Notes: a model not told the origin generated them from the sequence alone. Counted from the first letter of the stretch, positions 45,188-58,432 are shown. The stretch is 64,000 bases of DNA from Salminus brasiliensis (GCF_030463535.1 NC_132878.1:86713355-86777354), one strand, 5' to 3'. A program made the numbers and translations.

Positions 45188-45577
45188 GATAAGACTTAAT
45201 ATAAGTATAAAGTATATAAAGCCAAAACTGTGCATGAAATGTATGTATTTATTTATAAATAAATAAAAAATAAATAAAATAACTGGGTGCTTAATAGGTT
45301 TGCAAAACCACTTCTAAGCATTTTTCTATTTACTATCGAAGAACAACTCAAAATACTCAATAGTACGGCAGCTTTAAAAGACTGAGCTGTCTCTGCAGTC
45401 TTTAGACCCCCCTCTTTACGCTTTCCGTTGATTGATTGCGTTACCGCGCACCGTGCACTGTGAACATTATTATTAATCAATAATACTAGTGCGTGTTTTT
45501 CCTCCTCCACCTTGACCTGTCATGAAATAAACACACCAGCTGCCTCACTGTGCCTGCAGGCTAAAATAAAAGTGTGG

Positions 45578-46080
45578 GTAAAAGTATTGGGACACCTGCT
45601 CATTGTTTCTTCCACATTAAGGGTATTATAAAGAGTTTGTCCTGCTTTTGTTTGTTGAACCATCTCTACTGTCCAGTGAAAACTTTCTACTAGATTTTGG
45701 AGCACTGCGGTGAGGATTTGATTGCATTCAGCGACAAAAACATTAGTAAGATCAGGATGTTGGATGATCGGCACCCAACCTTACCCCCAAACCCCCCAAA
45801 TCATTCCAAAAGTATTGGCTGGAGCACCATCCATTATTCCAGACAATAGAGTTTTACAGCTTCACAGCTCAGGGGCTTTATACCCCTCTAGCCTACACCT
45901 GGCATTAGGCATGATGGCAGTAGGTTCATGTTTATCATCTGTCTACTCCAGTTCTATCCAGTGTTCTATTCAGTTGGCAAGCTGTGCGCATTTGCACATC
46001 TGTGTCAGCACTGGGTGCAACTTCAAGTAGATCAATGTATTCATTAGAAGGGGTGTCCACAAACATTTGGACATTTGATG
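45578..46080. mobile_element. Mariner-like MITE, near full length
   Basis: From AAAAGTATTGGGACACCTGC to GTGTCCACAAACATTTGGAC. About 500 bp, no transposase. The short frames across it are repeat translations. Confidence 0.85.
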
Positions 46081-47671
46081 TAAGGATGGCCACCTCATAG
46101 TTCAAAGATTTTGTATTGTCCTCATCTTCCCGTGTCTCCAGTACTGCCAGGATTTCGCCCCCCTCCTTCAGTGTGGATGTCTGAGGTGTTACAGGAGACA
46201 AGTAGTCCCACCCAGTTGTCACAATCCAACCAAATCTCGATGGATAAAATCACATCCCGTCTGTAATTATTTCCCCCATGTATATCCTGTTTCACTCAGA
46301 TGTTCGCCACGTTATTGAAGGGAATTTGGTTTCTGATTTCCAATTGACTTGATTTAAAAAGCGTGGTGTCAAATTGAATCCAATTGGGTCATGGTGATAT
46401 CTGAGAATCTACAGAATCAAATCTACGCCTGCAGACGGATTTATACCCCTGCTGTTCGGCCGTTACCAGAGGTGGAGGCACTGCGATCTGAGTGGCATTC
46501 TGTAATAGATTTGATTAAGTCTTGCCAACTGGCACATTCTGGAGCACTTTGATATCGAAGCTCAGGTTGAGGCACGACTCTGAAAAGGTGCTGATTGTGT
46601 GGATAAGACAGAAGGGACCCGTTATCTGCAGAACAAAGTGCTGGAAACAAATCATGAGCAGCCCGACACCAGGAAAGTGATTTGGTTCGTTTTGGTTGAG
46701 TTGCACCAACCAGGCAGGCTCATTATCATATCTAAATTGGCCAAACACTTGTGTGTCTTAAGAGTTTTCCTGGCCTGCTTTAGCTTTTGGATGCAAGCCC
46801 TTCCGGTTAAAACTTCTGAACAGTTGTTCAAATTAAGAAGTTACCAAAGAGTTTGGCATCACTTGGCGATCACACTTGCTTTTATAGGAACGTCTGTGGT
46901 CAAGTTACATCTTACTTCTCTTCTGGCACAGGAAGAAGTTACATCAGCTTATGGTTACAGATGCATGCTCACTAGTTCCCCACTTTCTTGGTAGGGTCAG
47001 ACAGAGGCCCAGATGTAAGTTAGAGCATAGCAGTGGCGCATGGTGTGCCTTGATGTGACCCCAGTATGTGCGCACAATGTGTCTGAAGCTAGTGTTTGGT
47101 TTGCTATGGCTGAAGCTAGAAATGCACCACCTGATAACCCTAGTGAGTTTTGGAAGCTATAGTGGAATAGCGGCGATGGCTTGGCATAAAATCAATTCTA
47201 TTAATGAATGTTCAGTGACTGCCATAAGTTGCCCTTCTTGGTTCTCCAGCTCATTTACATTTTCTAAAAGTCCTTGTTATAGTGTTCTTCGTCTTGCTGT
47301 TGTTGGCTGCATTTAGCAGTAACACTTGCACTGCTGTGTTGTGAATGTAATGAATAAGCTAGCCAGCTAGTGTGGCTAGTTATTGTTACCTAGATAGTTG
47401 CCTAAGACAATAGTGATGGAGAGTACCACATCAACCTCTGCACCTCTACGACATGAGTGTTCAGTGGTTGTTTAGTAAAGGCACTGGATCTATGTAGAAC
47501 CATGACAACGTTAACTGACTGGTTAAATGGTTCCTCTCTATGGTAGAAAACATCTTGTTGATGGTTCTTTTTAAAACCTTTTAAAACTGATCTAGGACTT
47601 TCTCTCTATCCAGCACCAAAAAGAGGTTTACTGTTGTTGCTTAGAGTGTAGTTTCAGCAGTCATGTGTGCT

Positions 47672-48345
47672 GTATTTCCAGATATTTGTGGACATACCTT
47701 CTAATAAACACACTCAGCTATTTTAAGTTGCATCCATTGCTGACACAGATGTGCAAACACACACACCTCTCCAATCCCTAGTAGTTGTCAATGGTCAAAA
47801 GCCGATCGGCACCAAGAGCCCTTCGAGCTCGGCTCGACCCGCCATCCCTCAAAATCCATGGAAGACAAGCGTCCAGGCTTTTTTCTGTCCTGGGTGTCCG
47901 AACGGCAGTCGCTCGCTGTCTTCAAACCCAGACTGAATACCCACCTCTTCTGAGAGTACTTGGGTGAATAGCAGAGTGCTCCTCTTACTGACTTGTGTTT
48001 AGTAGAGTCTAAACTTAGAGGTATCTTTAAATTATTAGCCTATTTAAACTAGCTGAGGTTTTTCTTGGGTAAATAGCAAGTAGCATTTAGCAAGTCGCTC
48101 TGGATAAGAGCGTCTGCTAAATGCCTTAAGTGTAGTTGGGGAGCTAGGGATGAGATGGGGTGGTGACCCTCCAACATCCTGACCTCACTAATGCTCTTGT
48201 CATTGTCTCTTGTATTCATTCAAATCCTCACAGCAATGCTTAAATGTCTACTAGAAATCCTTCCCTGGATAGTAGAGACAGTTACTACAACAAGAAACAA
48301 TAAATGAGGAACTGTCCAAATACTTTTGTCTAGAAAAATATTGGA
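47672..48345. mobile_element. Mariner-like MITE split by a LINE fragment
   Basis: The left part is 47672-47784 (CAGATATTTGTGGACATACC onward) and the right part about 48129-48345, ending TCCAAATACTTTTGTCTAG. The LINE fragment between them shows the MITE inserted first. Confidence 0.8.
47785..48128 (+). mobile_element. L2-type LINE 3' fragment inside a MITE
   Basis: Closely matches the LINE of 12336-15140 from AATGGTCAAAAGCCGATCGG to the hairpin tail CGCTCTGGATAAGAGCGTCT. It includes the undisturbed version of the site (CATGGAAGACAAGCG) into which a SINE went at 14655. Coding remnants only. Confidence 0.85.
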
Positions 48346-48714
48346 CATTGACATCAACCCACAATTTCAACATCAGTGCACAGTGTTCAGGTCATTACCT
48401 CCTGCTGGTTTAGTGTATGTGGACTTGTCCCTGAGAGCCACCGAGCACATGTTCTAGTGCTATGATTGTTTGCAAGCTTCCAGTAAACAAACATTGATGT
48501 TTTCCCCAAAGCTTCCTGGACCCGCCTCTTCCTCGCGGCAGTCACAGTATCGTTCAGGGATAAATAATTGCAGCAATAATAAGTAATAATGTGCCTATTA
48601 AGCTTTAAGCAGACAATAGACAACATGTGTTTTGACGTTAAGAAGCAAATAATAAGGGAGATAAGTGAGTGTGCTATTGGTAATGTTTGTTTTTGACAGA
48701 GGAAATGGAGCAAT

Positions 48715-48835
48715 AAATGGATTACTAGTGGGGTCTCGCTTCCTCACAGAGGAGGAATCTAGTGGACTGGACCAGTGTTGGAGATCTTGGAGGTCTTTCT
48801 ACTGAACCAAGACTTTTCTTTTAATTTGACTAATG
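48715..48835 (+). repeat. Dispersed duplicated segment, copy 1
   Basis: TGGAGATCTTGGAGGTCTTT and CTACTGAACCAAGA recur at 51775-51805, with matching upstream GTCTCGCTTCCTCAC. Not a family I recognise. Confidence 0.7.
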
Positions 48836-50167
48836 GACATGTTGACAGACATCTTCCCCTGTCTCTGCTCTCTGCCATGCTGCTCTGTAATTAAATTAAA
48901 GCTCATTAGGCTAGATTTGATCTCTAGCATGTTGGACAGCGGTGCACGTTCTCCATCATTAGGTGCCCTATCAGCAGCTGTGACATCATTTTTTCATTTT
49001 TTTTTTTCTTTTCTTTTTTCTAAGCTGTTGATATCTTGACCCTTCATCTTGAGACGTCTCTCCTGGGGGCCGACCTGCCCTTCGGCGAACGCGGAGACAT
49101 TAACAAGACAGCTTAACCTCCGAGGTTTGAGGATTGTTCTAGCGCAGAATCTGCGATTCCTTTGTGAGCTTGATGATAGTCCGGCCCTTCTGACCGGCTC
49201 TTATCAACGTTTTCCCACACAGTCGTGCCCTGTCTAGCTCATCAGCAGAAACGCCCTCTTTTCTGTTCTCCTTCAATTCTCACCTTTTTTCTCCTTCCCT
49301 TCTGCCTCTCAGGAGAGGTTCAGTCATTTTAGATGAAGAATAATTAAGCCTTCAAGTGCAGAGGACCTAAATACTGAATGCTAATTGTCTGATCACTGTC
49401 ACTTGAGACATTGATCTAAATGGGAGGTGTGTGTGATAGGGATTCATATGAAAACACAAAGAGGCCATGATGAATTGAAACAGCCGCCTTAAGTGAACAG
49501 GCTGGGGATGCAGTGTAGAACACACATGGACATTATTTTCATATGTTAAGAGCAAAGCAAGCAACTACGGTTTCAGATATTTGATGATGAAAGCCAAAGG
49601 GCCGTCTAGGTTTGTGTTTGTCCAGCATCACAAGCAGAAATCTCAAAGTTGTTTCCATTGTGGATCTGGATGAATTAAAACAAAGAGGGTTAAAAAAAAC
49701 TAGTCGGCTGCTCTACTCTGCCGTTCTTGTATCTCTAATATGATCTGGACTCTGAATTAAACGTAACTGATGAGCTCGCCATCTTCCCCTGAAGGATTTG
49801 TTTAGGCTAGCAGGCCTATATGGAGGTTGGCATGATGGTGCAGGGTAATGTGTGGTTCTGCATATGTTTGGCTTATAAGTACATCATAAAACCTTTGAGT
49901 GGAGCTCATATTCTGTTGTTTATTGTTGTTTATTAGATTAGTGAATGTGGAGAACCTTTTGCATTTTTTACAGTCATGATTCTTCATGGGACCAAAAGTA
50001 GTCTTGCTATGTCATTGCTCAAAGATCCATTTGTAGCACTTTTCTTTTTAACAGTGCAGTACGTAAACTATAAACCTAGGTTTCTCCTCGGCGTCCCCAG
50101 CCAGTGCAAGGGTTTGTTGAACCAGCACTTTTAAATGAACATAATGAAGTATTGATTAACTAAGCTA

Positions 50168-50735
50168 AGTGTTGGATGATACGCTATATGCACCCATTGC
50201 TGACACAGATGTGCAAATGTGCACACGTAAGCAACATGTCTAGTCCCTGTAGAGAAGCATTGCCTCTGGAATAGGACTCTCTGGGGCCCAGAATGACTCA
50301 GTGGTCTAATGTGCTGCTTCTGTAGCCCGGGGGGTCGCGAGTTTAAGTCCCGAGCCATGCCGCCTTGCCATCAGCATCTGGAGTCATAGACAGCACAATT
50401 TGTCTCCTCACTATTAGCTGATGTTGGCTTGCACCGACATCTGTTAAGCTTTCCTCTGAGAGTGTTGGCTGCCTGCCGATGCCACACAGTTTTCTGTCTT
50501 TGCGTGTATCGGAGCACCAATAAAAGGGGGTAAATGGCATTCTTAAAAAGAATATGACTTTTTTTGGGATGAATTTGGGAGTTGGGGGTGAAGGGGGGTA
50601 GGGGGTGTGATCAATCAAATCCTCCTTCCCTGGACAATGGAGACAGTTAGTCCAACAAAACAGGATAAACTTTTTTTTTTAATATATCCTTGGAATGAGC
50701 TGGTGTCCCAATAATTTTGTCAGTTTAGTGTAAGC
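50168..50735. mobile_element. Mariner-like MITE carrying a SINE
   Basis: The left part starts at ATGCACCCATTGCTGACACA and the right part runs from AATCAAATCCTCCTTCCCTG to GTGTCCCAATAATTTTGTC. The SINE at 50284-50540 sits between them. Confidence 0.7.
50284..50540 (+). mobile_element. tRNA-derived SINE of the second family
   Basis: The head AGAATGACTCAGTGGTCTAA has a tRNA-like A box, followed by GGTCGCGAGTTTAAGTCCCG as a B box. The body has GCCATCAGCATCTGGAGTC. Inserted in a MITE. Confidence 0.7.
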
Positions 50736-51559
50736 TCATAAAAATGGGCTCCAAACAAGTGGAGCTTCAGAAAGGCCCAGAGTTGTGCAACCTGTACTTA
50801 TGGTGTTGAAGTATAAGCAGTCTTTTATGAGTGCTATGTGACGTGATGGTAATGGACATCTGTTGAATTGCACAAAGAAACCAGAGCTTCAGTGGAGAGG
50901 CTCAGTAACTCAGTAAGTTGCAGCAGTGTTGTTTGGAGCAAAAGTATACTGTGAAGAACCCATGCTGACAGTTTGACATCCCTGCAGTTTTTATGTATGA
51001 GGGTGAGCGCGTGCCTTCTTTATACCCTGCTGCTTGTATCGCCACACCACATGCGCGCATGTGCGGTAGAAAGAGCGAGATGGATGGAGAGTTCGACAAC
51101 GCTCCTGGCTTTCTCTCGTTACAGATAGTGTTCTGTGGAAATGGGTCATCTTTTGCCAAGAGGGAACAGAGCCAGGCCTGTCTAAAGAAGCTGAGCTAGG
51201 AAGCAGCCAGCCCACTAACAGCCAGTGTAACACAATACCACAGGCTAACAGGCTAGCACCTCTACCCTCCATTCAAGGAGCAGCACGGGCAAAGATCTAT
51301 CAAACTAACTCAACCCTCTGTATCCCTGCGGGGACTGTGACAGGTCGGACTTTGCTCACAGTGTGAGGAGGTCGGCTGTGAAGGAGTGGAATGTAAAAGT
51401 GACCTGCTGAGAAGACTAGCCAAGCCCCATCTTGGCATGCTTTTACATATTGCACTGCTTTTGCATTATGGTTTGTTTAAGCCATTAGTGAGGGGTTTCG
51501 AACACACTAGGCTGAATGAAATTAAGACAGATTAAGGAAGGTTATGGTTACAAACCTAT

Positions 51560-52010
51560 GGACGCTTTGGTGGGTCATCACATTTCTGAAGAGAGAGAGG
51601 CTGGACAGTAAATAAGAAGTATCTGGCCAAGTTAGAACAGCGTACGACCGACCCTCAGACGTTGTAGTTGTGCCTATAAACATCAGCTCTAATTGGATTA
51701 GTAGTGGAGTCTCGCTTCCTCACTGTGGAGGGTCTAGTGAATTGAACCAGATGGTGAATTCACAGTGGTGGAGATCTTGGAGGTCTTTCTACTGAACCAA
51801 GATTGTTCTTTTAATTAAACTAACTGCTCTCTGCTTTGGGGTGGGGTGGCGGGGGAGGGAGGTGTGGTGTGGGGGGTCAAACTGAATGTCACCACGTTTC
51901 TGAAGGGAGGAGCAGGACATTTAAATAAGACATGGAAGGCATCTGGACAGCTTAGAACATTGTATGACCCTCAGACATTTTAGTCACGCCTATAAACATC
52001 ACAAAGTAAA
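51560..52010 (+). repeat. Local tandem duplication (~320-bp offset)
   Basis: The segment at about 51570-51685 (CACATTTCTGAAGAGAG ... GCCTATAAACATCA) is repeated at about 51890-51998. The spacer 51690-51830 is the second copy of the segment at 48715-48835. The copies are clearly diverged. Confidence 0.7.
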
Positions 52011-52688
52011 GAGGCCCAAAAACAAGACGCCTTTAATTAGCGTGGACTTGTGGGCCTACTTAAAGAGGACTAATCCCAACAGCAAGTTACTTCAGTACAG
52101 TGCAGCACTGATGGAAAAGTAGCACAGCCTTCATTCAGAGACAGAATGTGACTCCTTTGGGTTTTGCTATTTTGACAGGCACGTCTCCTGAAGAAAGATT
52201 AAAGTCAGTCACAAACCTGAAAGCCACAAAGGTTTCTCCCCAGGATTCCTCTTTGTGTTTTTTGCCCTTTCTTCTCTTTGAGAGGATACATTGACTCTGA
52301 GGGTCCTACAGTCATTTGGTAAAATGTTTCCATTAATGTCAAAAACCTTTTATTTATGTGTATATATACGTATACATAAACATGGAGTAAACAGGCCCAG
52401 CTGATCAAGGATCAAAGCGAACCAGGGTGCGTTTATACTCGTCAGCTTTGGTTCAGTTAAAAACTAACCCTGGTGGAATTGCTCTGTTAGTGCAGTTCGT
52501 TAGAGTAAGTATGAGCACTGTCTTTCGACCTGTGGTGCGGACCGAGACCACCTGAGTATGAGCGTTTGGAGTATGAACACAATACGAACCACACTCTGGA
52601 CATGAGGACACAAGATGGTTGTGGTATAGGCGTTCTTGCAGCTAGAGTTGCAGCTAGACGCCTTGGTTTAGCGGAGGTTAAGACTGCA

Positions 52689-52985
52689 GTGGTGGCTCAG
52701 CGGTCAGAGCTCTGGGCTATTGATCACAGGGTTGTGGGTTCGATACCCGGGCTCGGCTAGCTGCCACTGTTGGGTCCTTGAGCAGGGCCTGTCGCCCTCT
52801 CTGCTCCCCGGGCGCTGGAGTTGGCTGCCCACCGCTCTGGGTGTCTGTATGTGCTCACTGCCCCTATTTCCATATTGTGTGTGTGTGTGTTTGTGTGTGT
52901 GTTCACTACCACAGATGGGTAAAATGCGGAGGACACATTTCGCTGTAAATAGTACAGTGACAGATGTGCACCTTTACCTTTACCT
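52689..52985 (+). mobile_element. tRNA-derived SINE of the third family, nearly complete
   Basis: Head GTGGTGGCTCAGCGGTCAGA (A box) and GTTGTGGGTTCGATACCC (B box). The body has GCCACTGTTGGGTCCTTGAG, a short GT tract, then CACTACCACAGATGGG and a tail with repeated CCTTTA. Best copy of the family here. Confidence 0.85.
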
Positions 52986-53234
52986 GTGTCAGTTTGGACG
53001 CAGCTACAGTCATGTTCAGTTTTACAGCATCTGTTGTTCCGTGGCAATGAACAAAGTAACGTGTACACAATCACAAAAGTGCTCAACTGCTAATATCAAG
53101 ACGATGGGATTTAATGTGCCAGGTTGAAGGGTTACATTTTAAGCCTAATTGTCCTGCTAGTTATTGTGTGGAAATATGGTAGCATGATTTTTTTTTTATT
53201 GTTTTATTGGGTTAGCCATGTCCTAAAGATTAGA

Positions 53235-53450
53235 TTAGTGGCCTTAGGACAGGAAGATCGCTGATCAGTCCCCTGGACTGGCAAGAAGTGTATGTGTGGG
53301 GGAGCAGGCATGGCCTGAAGATCGGAGAAGTGGGCTTGGGAACGGAAGGCCGTCTGTTAGATTCCCTGGACCTGCCGGAAAGGGGGGTGAGGGGAGTGAA
53401 GGAACAGCGCCTTCTCCTCCCCCAACAGCTGGGGTGCACTTAGCCAAGAC
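53235..53450. repeat. SINE-like relic
   Basis: GTTAGATTCCCTGGACCTGC looks like a degraded B box, with a GC-rich body ending CAACAGCTGGGGTGCAC. Family uncertain. Confidence 0.35.
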
Positions 53451-53619
53451 TCTGAACTCTGAACTGTGATCTGACTGTCAGACGTTCAGATTTTTATTTT
53501 AGTCGGACTGCCATTAGTGTGTAAACCCCTCGTTCCAAAAAGCAAATGCACATTCAGGGATGGATAGGACCTTCACCATATTCTTGCTAGTAGCTTGGTT
53601 ATAGTGTTTTGGACATTTT

Positions 53620-53990
53620 TATGGTATGTTCTGGTTCGACTCGTCACTGCAGGACAATACAAAGTTATTTTGGCTGTTCACTTTATCCTGTCATTAACAT
53701 TTCCAGGATGACTGTCCCCACATTCCCAGGCCATGAGGCGAGGCGTCATTGAATTCTATGGGCATCACAGTCACTAGATCACAACCCACTTAAACACATA
53801 TGGAAGATTTTGGACAGGATCACCATACCAGTTGAGAAAATACCGTAGGTACCTGCTTCAAGGACTGGTAGAATCAATGCCAAGGCTCATTTTAATCTGG
53901 CAGCTTGTGATGGCCCAACACCTTACCAAAGACACTGTATCGTCGCTGTCCCGCAAAACCCTGTATCACCATTTGAGCTATGTTTCACTT
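53620..53990 (+). pseudogene. Decayed mariner/Tc1-like transposase region
   Basis: Translates in fragments with stops to pieces recalling the end of DDE transposases, for example THMEDFGQD and GTCFKDW. No open frame. The family call is tentative. Confidence 0.35.
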
Positions 53991-54829
53991 TTGGATGTAA
54001 TATAAATCTGACAGTTGTTGTTTACATTGTGTCAGATTTTCAGGAACAAAAGACCAATAGAAATGCTTCAAAAGGCCTTGGAATAAAGTGTGTTACATTA
54101 ACTTCCATTAAAATGGAAGTCATTGTTTTTTCCTTCAATGAGCCACAGTTTGTACATCAGAAAAGTCAGGCTGAAGTTTATTCCTTCCAAACCGGTCTCG
54201 ATGGGATGTGATGTTCACAGAAGCCACATATTGAGTTGAGGCTTGGACTGCTTACTCATGCTTGCTGAAGCAAAAAGAGGTGTCACCATTTCTAAGGTCA
54301 TCTCTCCATGCTGGGAAGTTTGGCTCGGGTTACTGGTCAGTGTTGCATGTAAAAAGATCAAGTGGTGTATGTGTGGGGAGATCATGTGTATTAGCAGAAC
54401 ACTCTAGTTCTCTAGCTTCTGTGAAATGAGATTACTCCAGATCTCCATCCTTGATGTGATTTTCTCAGTTCATGCCTCAGTGCCAGCCCTGCTTTGTGCA
54501 GGTGTTTGAGTTTGAATCCAATTACTCGCAGCTTCAGAATTTCGGTACCGCTGATCAGCTCAAGACCTTAAAATATACCAGAGTCTTTAACCCACGGACG
54601 TCTGGTGCTATGACTGTTTGCTGTGCTGTTTATGCCTTTCATTTACATATAATCCACTCTGTATTGATGGGGCTGAGTATTAAGGATGCGCTGATTTGGG
54701 AACTGTGACCAATGTTGTTATTAAATATTTCTGTAAATGTATCTGCTGACACCGATGCACATGGACATGTTTATAAATATGCAATAGAGTACATTTATTA
54801 TATAAGTTCTTCTGTATCAATAGCGAGTG

Positions 54830-55322
54830 CACTATATGGACAAAGGTATTGGGACACCTGCTTATTCATGGTTTAAGTAGTTTATCCAGCTTTTAATGGA
54901 GTAACCGTCTCTCTCCACTGTCCAGGGAAGACTTTCTACTAGACTTTAGAGCACTGCTTTGAGGAGTTGATTGCATTCAGCAACAAGAGTGTTAGTTAGG
55001 TCAGGATGTTTAATGATCACCTCCCCAGCTCATCCCAGAAGTATTGAATGGAGCACCAACACCCCATCCCAGAGAACACAGTCCCACTGCTCCACAGCTC
55101 AATGCTGGGGGGCTTTATACCCCTCTAGCTCACGCCTAGCATTAGGCAGCATGGTCCAATAGGTTCATGTTGATCTGCTCCAGGGAGTCCTATTCTATTG
55201 GCAATATTTCTCTGCAGAGATTAGACAAGCTGTGCATCAGTCTGTGTCAGCAACAGGTGCGACTTAAAGTAGCTGAATGCATCTATTAGAAGGGGTGTCC
55301 ACAAACATTTGGACATATAGTG
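54830..55322. mobile_element. Mariner-like MITE, complete reference copy
   Basis: 493 bp with imperfect inverted ends: CACTATATGGACAAAGGTAT on the left and ACATTTGGACATATAGTG on the right. No coding sequence. The other copies in the window can be read against this one. Confidence 0.88.
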
Positions 55323-55886
55323 GATGTGACTTGTGAGTGGTTGCTAGCCCCCCCCCCTCATAGAGAGTGGTACAGTGTGAAGCAGCTCTGCAGACACGTA
55401 ACAGGCTGATGAGTAAGCGCTATCCCAGCGATGGTGCCGATGTGGACTAACAAAGATCGGACACACCTTAACAGTTAGTATTGTCATGTCGTTGCTTGCA
55501 TGATAGCGGACAGTTCACTTTGTGCTCCACGTCACACAGAAAGTGACGGAGTACATCATTTTTTTTTTCTCATACAGAAGTATAAGTGGGGTCATAAAGA
55601 TCAGTAAAGCCATCCCTATGTTAATATATGCAAGTTTTTCCACTATACATTTCCATACAGATATTTGGCATAGATGTGTGTGTATTATAAGATTAGAGAA
55701 ATTCTGAAAATGCAGGATTTTTTTTTTTTTTTTTTAATGTGAGACTGTAGCTCCTTCATTCGTTTCAGTGAGAAAATTTTATACAGACTATAAGAAGAGC
55801 TATTTCAGTTCATGTAACCCATGGGAAACTTTGAAGAGTTAAAGTTATGTTCAGTAGTTTTACCTCAAAAAGGGGGCAGCATTTGA

Positions 55887-55986
55887 AGCTGCATGCCAAG
55901 TGCTTTAGGCTTTAGTCTAGAGCCAAGTTTGTTACTCTCCATGCACTCGTCTCTGGACTAAAGCCTAAAGCACTTGGCATACAGCT
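55887..55986. repeat. 36-bp perfect-type hairpin
   Basis: The left arm 55887-55922 pairs with 55951-55986 over 36 bases with one mismatch and one G-T pair. The loop is 28 bases. The arm core is CCAAGTGCTTTAGGCTTTAG. Confidence 0.85.
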
Positions 55987-56299
55987 TTAGTTGTATTTCT
56001 GTTGTATGGTGAGAGAGAGAGCTAAAAAAAAAGAAATAGAGCACCAACTCCTGAGGCAATGTAGTGCTTGACAGTGTCATCTATACTGGTGTATGAGTGT
56101 AAGACCTTGCGTATACTGGTGTAAGACCAGTATTGACTCTTCGTTTTAATGGAAACTAATGTTATTGTATGGTAGTTGCTCGTTGCTTCAGGCTGTGTTA
56201 AAATACGTTACTGTAAAGTTTCTCTGTGCATGCTTCTGTACGGCTAACATTTACAACACTGTGTGTATTGTAGTATGACGTATACCAAAAATACCACTT

Positions 56300-56460
56300 T
56301 AGGACATTTTAGAGGTGGGGGACCAGCATAGTTTGCTGATTTCCCTGCTTTAACACACCCACTCGCAGCCACTTGAATGTGATGTGCTTGAGCAGGAAAA
56401 GTGCACAGCTGTGCAGGAATTCAGCCCTCCAGGACTGCAGTTCCCCACCCCTGATTTAGG
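56300..56460. repeat. Dispersed repeat fragment
   Basis: GCAGGAATTCAGCCCTCCAG and TTCCCCACCCCTGATTTAG are features of a repeat common in fish genomes. The class is uncertain. Confidence 0.4.
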
Positions 56461-57004
56461 GCCATTTTAACAGACGAATAAAAGAACAAAATGATGAAAT
56501 CCGCTTTGTAGGATCTCTTGCTTTGATATAATGCTGAATAATGCTGAATTTTATCCCACTTGTGCTGAATTCAGTCAAGACTAAAGAGAGTTAAAGAAAG
56601 GAAAGCAACTAAAGCCACGGTCAGACCGGGTTTGGTCAGCGAATTGATGTGAAATGTGAAATTCACACATTTCAATGAGCGGCTGATTTTTAAGTGTTCT
56701 GAGATCTTTTATAATCCCTTGCCAGACTCCTCTGCATCCCCCACCTTCTTTCTGAAGGCCTCAGAGAGAGATACTTGGACACCACTCACTTCAACAATCC
56801 AGAGCAAACCAGAATAAATGTCTGAGGTTTAAATAAGACCGGCTTCTCCAAAATCCTCTCTGACCCATGTTTTAATCGTCTGCAGGCTGCAGCTGATTCT
56901 AATTTTGGACTTTTTAAGTGTTAATAAATGTCTGTGTCCGTACTGTCGGTACGGAGTTGCAGCATTCCCTAACTAGCTAAAGCATTTTTATTGACCAGAA
57001 ATTA

Positions 57005-57006
<2 letters not shown>

Positions 57007-57088
<82 letters not shown>
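57007..57088 (+). repeat. (GT)n microsatellite 1
   Basis: About 41 GT dinucleotides. Confidence 0.97.
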
Positions 57089-57089
<1 letters not shown>

Positions 57090-57320
57090 CCATTAAGTTG
57101 AAAGGTTTTATCAGCTACTTATGTGGAGAACAGGCCAAAGGCCTTGTTTGGACTTCTAGCAGTGTGTTTCTGTACTGCAGGTGATCTCTTCCATCATTGG
57201 AGGCCTTAACGATGTGTCTCTTGTAAAAACTTGTATCATGATAATGATAAAAAATGGATTATTATGCAGCCCTATTACTTACCCGAGATATTTGAGAGTC
57301 AGCTGGGCCTTGCCTGAGAC

Positions 57321-57432
<112 letters not shown>

Positions 57433-57575
57433 GGCTGCCTGCATGATACTGTCCTGCAATTCCTTATGTTATTTATACTCGCTCATGCTTGGCCCTGCCT
57501 GTGGCTGTGTGTAGGGGCTCTGACAGCTTGTCCTTCTCAAGGGAGATGCATCCTCTCCATTTCTCTCTCACTTCT

Positions 57576-57577
<2 letters not shown>

Positions 57578-57650
<73 letters not shown>
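57578..57650 (+). repeat. (GT)n microsatellite 3
   Basis: About 34 GT dinucleotides. A (TC)n run follows at 57756-57784. Confidence 0.95.
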
Positions 57651-57651
<1 letters not shown>

Positions 57652-57752
57652 CTGGCTAGCGTAGAGTTGGCAGATGCTCATGTGTCTAACATGCTGCTGC
57701 ATGGTGGGTAGGTGCCACGCTGAAGTGTTTGTGCATGCTGTGATCCTGATTG

Positions 57753-57787
<35 letters not shown>

Positions 57788-58194
57788 TCCTTTGTTTCTC
57801 TGTCTCTTTCTCTCTCTCACTCTGTCTATCCCTTATTCATGTTCTCTCAGCCCCCTCTCCGGCTCCCTACTACCTTCCCTCTACCTTTTTTCTCCTTTGC
57901 TGCTCTTCTATAAACGTTTTGTACTTTTACAAGATGAATGCAGCAGAGCATTTGTTCCACTCGTGTAAACCAGTACAGTCACATCTGTTCTACCTGGTTT
58001 GTGCTGGTCCATGAACAATATATGTTCAGCGTGTTTCCAGTGAACACTGCCCATCAAGCGTTTGCCGTGTTGACATTGTTACTAAAGTGAACCAGACGGT
58101 GTGGACTAAAACATACCTACTTCATTTAAGATTTAAAGGTTTAAGAAATGGTATTGTTTTTGTCATTTTGTGTAAAGTGGTGTTGTTGTACAGG

Positions 58195-58363
58195 GCAGTG
58201 GTGGCTTAGCGGTAAGAGCTCTGGGCTATTGATGACAGGGTTGTGGGTTCAATACCCAGGCTTGGCAAATGCCACTGTTGGGCCCTTGAGCAAGGAGCTT
58301 CACCCGCCCTGCTTCCCGGATGCTGCAGCAGTGGCTGCCCACTGCTCTGGGCAGGTTTGCTAA

Positions 58364-58432
<69 letters not shown>

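Noticed and set aside
45935-46222. 95-residue minus-strand frame
   Set aside because: Mostly inside the mariner-like MITE, which has no coding capacity in its other copies.
50330-50352. tRNA gene at the GGTCGCGAGTTTAAGTCCCG site
   Set aside because: The surrounding sequence does not fold into a complete cloverleaf with a matching acceptor stem and continues into a SINE body.
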